Of a DNA stretch of 64,000 nucleotides, positions 58,073 to 64,000 are shown one piece after another. Position 1 is the stretch's first letter; each line of letters starts with the position of its first letter. The position numbers and the translations under genes are program-made. The DNA is from Cryptomeria japonica (taxonomy: Eukaryota; Streptophyta; Pinopsida; Cupressales; Cupressaceae): contig NC_081413.1 of assembly GCF_030272615.1 (NCBI RefSeq), positions 142,365,976-142,429,975 on the forward strand, in the 5' to 3' direction. The notes below the pieces were generated by a model that worked only from the letters and a program-made list of their open reading frames with translations, had not been told where the DNA came from and did not search any database.

Positions 58073-58845
58073 TGTAGACACCTAAAATTGCCATGTCTAA
58101 TTAAATAAATATTTTATTTATTTAATTACTTTAGCCTAATTCTTCTATTAATTAAATAAATCTTTATTTATTTAATTCATTCATTTATCCTCTTCTAGCC
58201 TTATTTCTCATTTAAATAAATACATTTATTTATTTAAATTACCCTTTTCCCAAATTAAATAAATACTTTTATTTATTTAATTGATCCCACTTCCTCTATT
58301 AATTAAATAAATCTTTATTTATTTAATTAATTCATTAACTTTTTCAACCTATGACACATGTCATTCATCTCTTAATTACTACACTACCTACCCTCTTATT
58401 ATTTTCTTTTTTTCTCTACCTACCCTTTAATCATAGCCGACTATTTATCTTTTACACCTCTCAATCTTATCCCTCCATTTCTTATAGTGCCTTCTATCTA
58501 AGAAGATGTTTTCTTCATTATCAACCCGATCAGTTGACTTCCCAACTATGCTTTTGAACTTTCATATGCGATCCTACTTGCAACCAAATTTCCGTTCTTT
58601 GTTAAGCTCTTGTGCACATAAAATCTGAGAGCAAATATATCAAGCAAGATCAATGGAGATAGGAAGAATGGAGATTCAAACCCTATTGGACATGTGATGG
58701 TATAATCTTTGTGATTTCGTTTGATTTGCATTGTCTTAGGTAATCTTCATATGTTATGGTGGATCTTTATTGTTGTTTGGCTAGGGTTTTGTGGTTTAAT
58801 TCATTTAGTCTTTCAATATTGTTGTTTCCATTTTCACCATAAACA
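58073..58845 (+). repeat. Element E LTR 2
   Basis: 773 bp, TGTAGACACC to CATAAACA, with the same five palindromes (58098-58331). The TATA box of LTR 1 reads CTATCTAAGA here (58494-58503), so its core promoter is damaged. Confidence 0.93.
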
Positions 58846-59730
58846 CCTTTATTTTTCCATTTCAAGCATCTTTTGGATGTTGCAACTAATAAAAGTTTTG
58901 AGCCCGCTTCAACTGCTCCTCAAGATGACCAAGATAGGTGGAAGGCTCAAAATGAGGAAGCACTTGGTTTAATTGGTATTTCAATGGTTCCTAATTTGTA
59001 TGTTATAACTGGAAATTGTACAAAAGAATATGAAGCTTGGGAAATTTTAAAAACAACTTATGATAGCTCAAATGATTCCCAAAAAATTCAGCTTGAAGAT
59101 CAACTTGAAGATCTCAAATATACAGATTTTAAAACCATGGATGAATTCTTATTAAAGTTTGGATATGTTAATAGTCAATTAACTGGTTTAGGAGTTACTC
59201 TAGCTTATTTACGTTTAATTCATCTTATTCTTAAAAATGTCTTCCTCATCAATTTCAGCAATTTATTACGAATATTCATGCTCAACTTACTCTTCCTAGT
59301 TTAGCTACACAATTAACTTATGATATTTTTCACAATTTATTATGTCAAGAGGAAGCTAAATTAATTCAATTTGGTACTCTTAAAAGTAGTGAACATGCCT
59401 TTATGGCTAAAAATCAAAATCATAATAATAATTTTAGATCCAATAATAATAATCATAATCATAATAATAATCACAAATCTTCAAATTATCAATCTCATTC
59501 TAAATCCTATCATAACAATTCTCAGAAGAATAATCATAATAATACGTACAATAATCAAAGGAATAATTCTCAAACAAGACCCCATTGCACATATTGTGGT
59601 AAAGATAGACATATTACTAATAATTATTTTAAGAACAAAAATGGTAAAAAGCCCATGAGCCAAATTAATCAAAATAATCAACAACATAAATCTCATTATA
59701 AGAAAGGTAATAATAATGGTAATTCAACTC
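58846..59730 (+). pseudogene. Copia-2 gag, start missing
   Basis: The frame from 58873 reads ALGLIGISMVPNLYVITGNC and EAWEILKTTYDSSNDSQKIQ, the copia gag (UBN2-type) domain. The usual FDGxNFxxWK start is absent because the element E junction lies just upstream. After a frameshift near 59260-59400 an Asn/His-rich linker leads to the zinc motif CTYCGKDRHITNNYF (about 59587-59631), in which the final Cys is Tyr. Broken. Confidence 0.88.
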
Positions 59731-60130
59731 GTCATGCATTTACATGTACTTATAATGTTTCTCAACCACTCGAGTGGATTATTGATTCTGGTGCATCTCA
59801 ACATGTTACTTCTCATAAAGAATGTTTTGAATCTTTCCATCTCGATACTTCCAATATTCCTGTTCAATTAGCTAATAATCATACTTGCAAAGTTGAAGCT
59901 ATTGGTGATATGAATGTCCCTAATGGGAAATTACATGATGTTCTTTATGTTCCTGAATTAAAATCAAATTTTCTTTCAGTTCGTAAACTTTGTCAAGATT
60001 ATAAAATTAACTTTTATAGGGGCATGTGTTCTATCATTGATCCAAAAACTAATCATGTTATTGCTACTGCTAAAATGGATAGTGATAACTTATTCAAGTA
60101 CTATGAATTTGCTCCTACAAAGTATTCCTT
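59731..60130 (+). pseudogene. Copia-2 aspartic protease
   Basis: WIIDSGASQHVTSHKECFES (59775-59834) holds the D-S-G active site. LHDVLYVPELKSNFLSVRKL (59932-59991) is the conserved end. This stretch is open and continuous with the gag linker and the following integrase (59403-60569). Confidence 0.9.
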
Positions 60131-61020
60131 GCTTACTACTGTTGAATTTACTATATGGCATGAAATACTTGGCCATCTCAATTCTGATTATATTTCATTG
60201 ATGCAAAAAGAAAATATGGTTTATGGATTGCCTACTATTGTTCTTTCTCAAATTGTTTTCAATGGTTGCATGAGTGGTAAGATGCATAGGGAACCCTTTC
60301 CTCATGGTCAATCTTGGAGGGCATATACTAAATTGCATCTAGTTCATAGTGATCTCTTGGGTCTCATGGAGAATCCCTCCATCCAAGGTTCAAGGTATGT
60401 TCTTACCTTTGTTGATGATTTTTCAAGGAGAACATGTATATATTTCCTTCATAGTAAGGATCAAGTGCTTGATGGGTTTACTGGATTTCATATGTTTGTA
60501 GAAAGGCAATCTGGTTCTAAAATTAAGATTCTTCATACTGACAATGGAAGAGAATATGTCAATAATTAATTTAATGCTTATTTTAAATATTTTGGAATTA
60601 AACATGAGCTTTTCCTTATACACCACCAAAAAATGGTGTGGTGGAACGGAAGCATAGGATAATTGTTGAAATGGCTAGATGTTTATTGCATGCAAAAAAT
60701 ATGGATGACAAGTTTTGGGTTGAAGCTATGGCTTGTGCAACTTATTTAATTAATATAACACCTACCAAAGCTTTAAAGGATAAAACTCTTGAAGAAGCTT
60801 GGTCTGGTCGAAATCCCATTTTGCAGAATTTAAGAATTTTTAGTTCCACAACTTATGTTCACAAACCTAAGGAGAAAATTAAAAAATAAGATGCTAAATC
60901 TTCTCCTTTTATTTTTGTTGGTTATGATGAAAATACTAAAGGTTATAGAGGTTACAATCCTATTACTAACAAGGTAAATGTTGCAAGAGATGTTTGTATT
61001 GCAAAAAAAGGCTTTCATGA
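60131..61020 (+). pseudogene. Copia-2 integrase
   Basis: Zinc-binding region IWHEILGHLN to FNGCMSGKMHREPF (the first Cys of the C-x2-C pair is Phe). Catalytic D in LVHSDLLGLM (about 60350), D in ILHTDNGREY (about 60540), and E in NGVVERKHR (about 60635-60660). All three acidic residues are present, but a stop at 60567 and a frameshift near 60615 separate D2 from E. It continues with FWVEAMACATYLINITPTKA and FIFVGYDENTKGYRGYNPIT. Confidence 0.92.
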
Positions 61021-62030
61021 TTGTTCTAAAGTGGAGGATGATGAACTTTCTCAAAGCAAAGTTGTTCTTGTGGAGGACCATCCTCCTTCTCTTAACCCTA
61101 CTCCTAATGCATCTCTTTATGTTCCTTCTATTGATAGTGATGATGATAATAATAACTCTACTCCTCATGACTCTTCTTCTAGTGATGAATCCATTACTTC
61201 TAAAAGAAGACCTAAATGGTTTAAATCTTTAATTCAAGATAGTGATGAATACTTAGCTAGAATGGATAGAATTCAAGCTCGAAGGGTTAATTATTGTAAT
61301 ATGCTTTAATGACTACTATTATGAATTCTAATGATCCTAAAACATTTGATCAAGCTATAAAACAAGCACATTGGCAAAAAGCAATGAAGGAAGAATATGA
61401 TACTTTAATTTCTAACCAAACTTGGGATTTTGTTCCCTTGCCTCATGGTAAAAATCTTGTTTCTTGCAAGTGGCTTTATAAAACTAAATTGAATGCTAAT
61501 AATCAAGTTAGTAAATTTAAAGCTAGATTAGTTGCTAGAGGTTTTTCTCAAATTGAAGGCTTAGATTATACTGAAACTTTTGCTCATGTTGCTAAAATGC
61601 CTACAATTAAACTTGTGCTTGCTTTAGCTTCTAGAATGAATTGGCCTATTCACCAAATGGATGTTAAAAGTGTTTTTCTTAATGGTGATTTACATGAGGA
61701 AATTTATATGTCTCAACCTCCTGGTTTTATTAAAGAAGGTAATGCACACTTAGTTTGTAAATTAAAGAAAACAATTTATGGATTAAAGCAATCTCCTAGG
61801 GAGTGGTATTCAAAGATTAATGCATTCTTTCTTCCTCAAGGCTTTATTAGAAGTAAAAATGATCCTCACTTGTATATTAAACATAGTGAAGATGATATTA
61901 TCATTATTATGTTATATGTAGATGATTTGATTCTTACTTCAAGTTCCAATACTTTGATTTCTGATATTAAGTTTCAACTTAATCAAAAAATTTAAATGAC
62001 TTATTTAGGAATTTTACATTATTTTTTGTG
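61021..62030 (+). pseudogene. Copia-2 reverse transcriptase
   Basis: After an Asp/Ser-rich linker the frame 61309-61995 reads AMKEEYDTLISNQTWDFVPL, CKWLYKTK, VARGFSQIEGLDYTETFAHV, IHQMDVKSVFLNGDLHEEIY, IYGLKQSPREWYSKI and the catalytic LYVDDLILT (about 61915-61941). All core motifs are there; a TAA at 61993 ends the frame early. Confidence 0.93.
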
Positions 62031-62879
62031 AATGCAAAGAAGTAATGGTATTTTTCTATCTCAAAATAAATATGCTCAAGATCTCATAGATAAGTTTAAA
62101 AGGAATGATGCTCACTGTGTTTTAATTCCTATTGAATTAGGCACTAAGTTAATGCTTGATATGAAAACTCCTCTTGTTGATCCTACTTTGTATAGACAAT
62201 TAGTTGGATGTTTGAATTATTTAACTCTTACTAGGCCGGATATTGCTTATAGTGTTGGTTTGATTTCAAGATTCATGTCTAAACCTCAACAAATACACTT
62301 TTAAGTTGCTAAAAGAATTTTAAGATATATTAAAGGAACTATTAATGTAGGTTTGTTTTATGATGCAAATTCTGATTTTAGATCTAAAGGTTTTACTAAT
62401 TCCAATCTAGGTGGAGATCCCAATGATGGGAAATCTACTTGTGGTTATTTTTTTTTTGCTGGTTCAGGAGCAATTTCTTGGAATAGTAAAAAGAAAAAAT
62501 CTACCTCTCTTGGATCCACTGAAGTTGAGTACAAAGGATTCACTAATGCTTCCAAAGAAGCCTTGTGTCTTAGAAGACTACATGAAGATTTGGGTCTAAC
62601 TCAACACGAACCAATTGTGACAACCAAAGTGTCATTGCCTAGGCTAAAAATGTAGTTTTCCATGCAACAAAAAACCACATTGCTCTCCAACACCGCTTTA
62701 TTAGGGAACAAATTGAAGACAAGCAAGTTTCACTCCTCTATTGCAAGGGGGAAGACCAAGTTGCAGATATTTTGACCAAGCCACTTTGTAAAGAAAAGTT
62801 CCAATTTATGGTAAAAATCTTGGATTGCAACCCATTGAAGGGTTTGATGTAAACTCCCCTAGTAAAGCTTAAGGGGGGG
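62031..62879 (+). pseudogene. Copia-2 RNase H and polypurine tract
   Basis: QLVGCLNYLTLTRPDIAYSV (62200-62259), a TAA at 62302, then SNLGGDPNDGKSTCGYFFFA with GG where the usual motif has D-W, GSGAISWNSKKKKSTSLGST, EVEYKGFTNASKEALCLRRL, and after a frameshift near 62605 HIALQHRFIR and DILTKPLCKEKFQF. The catalytic first Asp appears lost. The polypurine tract AAGGGGGG lies at 62871-62879. Confidence 0.9.
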
Positions 62880-63179
62880 TGTTAGAAAATTTAATCTTTA
62901 CTTGGCTTAGGTTTATTTGTATCTAGTTTAGGATATTCCTTTGGATTTCCTACATGTAATTTGTCCTCTAGTACATGTGTCAAGACAAGTCATTCCTTTT
63001 ATTTTCCTTTATTAGGGTATATTAGATTTCCTCCATAAGAGGATGTGGACACATGGCAGACACATTTTATGAATGGTGGCATTCATAGATTTGGGAGTTA
63101 CTTTGTAACTCCTCTCCTCATCTCTATTTAAGAGATGTCTCCTCTCTCATTTCTTCTTAATGATGTTATTGTAAAAGAG

Positions 63180-63264
<85 letters not shown>

Positions 63265-63453
63265 AGGCATTGCCTCATTCATAATATTACAAACAGTTTT
63301 TCTTTGTGTTTCCCCTTTAAAAAGTTCTTGTGTCTCCTTCTTCACATTTGGGTGATTTCTCCAAGGTTTTTGTATTTCTCTTGGTAACATTTACTTCATC
63401 AATAATCTTACTTGGATTTTGTTTTTATTTCCTTTCTCTTGTATTTCCTTTCA
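62880..63453 (+). repeat. Copia-2 LTR shared with the next body
   Basis: TGTTAGAAAATTTAATC to CCTTTCA; matches 43359-43916. (CT)n at 63182-63259 without the (CA)n seen in the 5' copy. It is followed directly by another primer site. Confidence 0.92.
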
Positions 63454-64000
63454 TAGTATCAGAGTAGGTTCTAATCCTTGTTTCGAGTTGAGATTGATGA
63501 AGGTTACCATTCTGTGGAGTTCACCTTCTTGGAGGCAATCTTGAGAGGAGAAGAAGTTCTTTCTCTAATATTTTCTACTATGCAGGGTTTTTATTTCGGA
63601 TTTTTAATTTTATTTTTTTCAAACTTGTTAACAAGTTTGCCAGTAGGTTCAATCTTCTTAGATTCTATTTTTTTTATTTTTATTTTTTTAAATAAGCTTT
63701 GGAAGGCTTGCCACTTGTGGCTTTGGAAGGCTTGCCACCAAAGTTTCTTCTTTGTGGTTTAAAGTTGTGGTTTTGGAAGGCTTGCCACCAAAACTCCATT
63801 TCTAACCTCTTTTATCGCATTCTATATTTTATATTTATTAGTTTTGGCAGGCTTGCCGCCAAAACATTTTCCATTATTCAATTGCTTCTCTGATTTGCTT
63901 ACAGGTTTTAAGATTTCAGTTGCATATGGATGACTCACATGTATAACTTTTTGAGATGGATGTTGTTGATAGGCTCATCAAATAGTTCTCCTTCTGGTGT
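63454..64000 (+). mobile_element. Next Copia-2 body: primer site and leader, running off the window
   Basis: TAGTATCAGAGT (63454-63465) and the following leader match 43917-44415, including GGTTACCATTCTGTGGAGTT and the AAGGCTTGCC stem-loop repeats (63696-63868). From about 63925 it diverges from the first leader. Its gag lies beyond the window, if present. Confidence 0.85.

Larger units (their letters stand above)
43359..63453 (+). mobile_element. Copia-2: Ty1/copia retrotransposon interrupted by gypsy element E
   Basis: LTR, primer site and leader (43359 to about 44603), then element E sequence (about 44604-58845), then gag-pol (58846-62870), polypurine tract and LTR. The start of gag is missing at the E junction. 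The order PR-INT-RT-RH is copia. A further primer site and leader follow the 3' LTR, so another body continues to the right. Confidence 0.9.

Noticed and set aside
59371-59658. Ile-rich 95-residue membrane-like protein
   Set aside because: Shadow frame of the Asn/His-rich gag linker of Copia-2 (AAT repeats read as ATA).

Overview
This window is an intergenic, transposon-built stretch of a large plant nuclear genome. I see no intact host gene, rRNA, tRNA or CRISPR array. The plant origin rests on Ty1/copia and Ty3/gypsy elements with initiator-Met-type primer sites, a CACTA transposon, and captured pieces of plant gene families (DRM cytosine methyltransferase, PPR, PDS5, plant mobile domain). 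The depth of nesting, the long decayed elements and many in-frame TAG/TAA stops suggest a slowly purged genome such as a gymnosperm's; that is inference.

Layout, outermost first. (1) Element B, a pol-less LTR element whose gag-like region carries a piece of the cohesin factor PDS5. Its 5' LTR remnant (1048-1393, 27554-28523) is split by Copia-1. Its body runs to 37741 and is split by element C, a short gypsy-like element (about 31574-37100). Its LTR at 37742-38860 is shared with a second, truncated B body (to 41482). (2) Copia-1 (1399-27548; 5-bp target duplication, ATATC and ATTTC) is itself split twice. A CACTA transposon (4193-13130, target duplication AGA) sits in its integrase. An 11.3-kb terminal-inverted-repeat transposon (15855-27202) sits in its 3' LTR. 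(3) Copia-2 (43359-63453, followed by a second body running off the window) is split by gypsy element E (LTRs 47580-48352 and 58073-58845). E lacks reverse transcriptase and carries an antisense plant-mobile-domain gene.

Two systems stand out. The CACTA element carries a roughly 1.2-kb, tight-loop inverted repeat (4518-5727 / 5754-6968). Its arms are mostly a fragment of a DRM-type de novo DNA methyltransferase, the enzyme that silences transposons, so a transcript could fold into an siRNA or miRNA precursor aimed at the host silencing gene. Rice has a reported counterpart: CACTA-borne miR820, which targets OsDRM2. The same CACTA also carries a PPR fragment. The 11.3-kb TIR transposon has two convergent genes: a decayed transposase-like gene on + and an unrecognised six-exon gene on - with phase-0 introns. 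Around them are GGATATCC-type palindromic motifs, a 3.3-kb foldback block made of (GA)n/(CT)n and a 20-bp satellite in both orientations, and a 360-bp tandem repeat. I cannot place it in a superfamily.

Four retroelement families (B, C, E, Copia-2) show internal sequence on both sides of a shared LTR, which points to repeated LTR-LTR recombination. All comparisons were made by eye; no alignments or searches were run.
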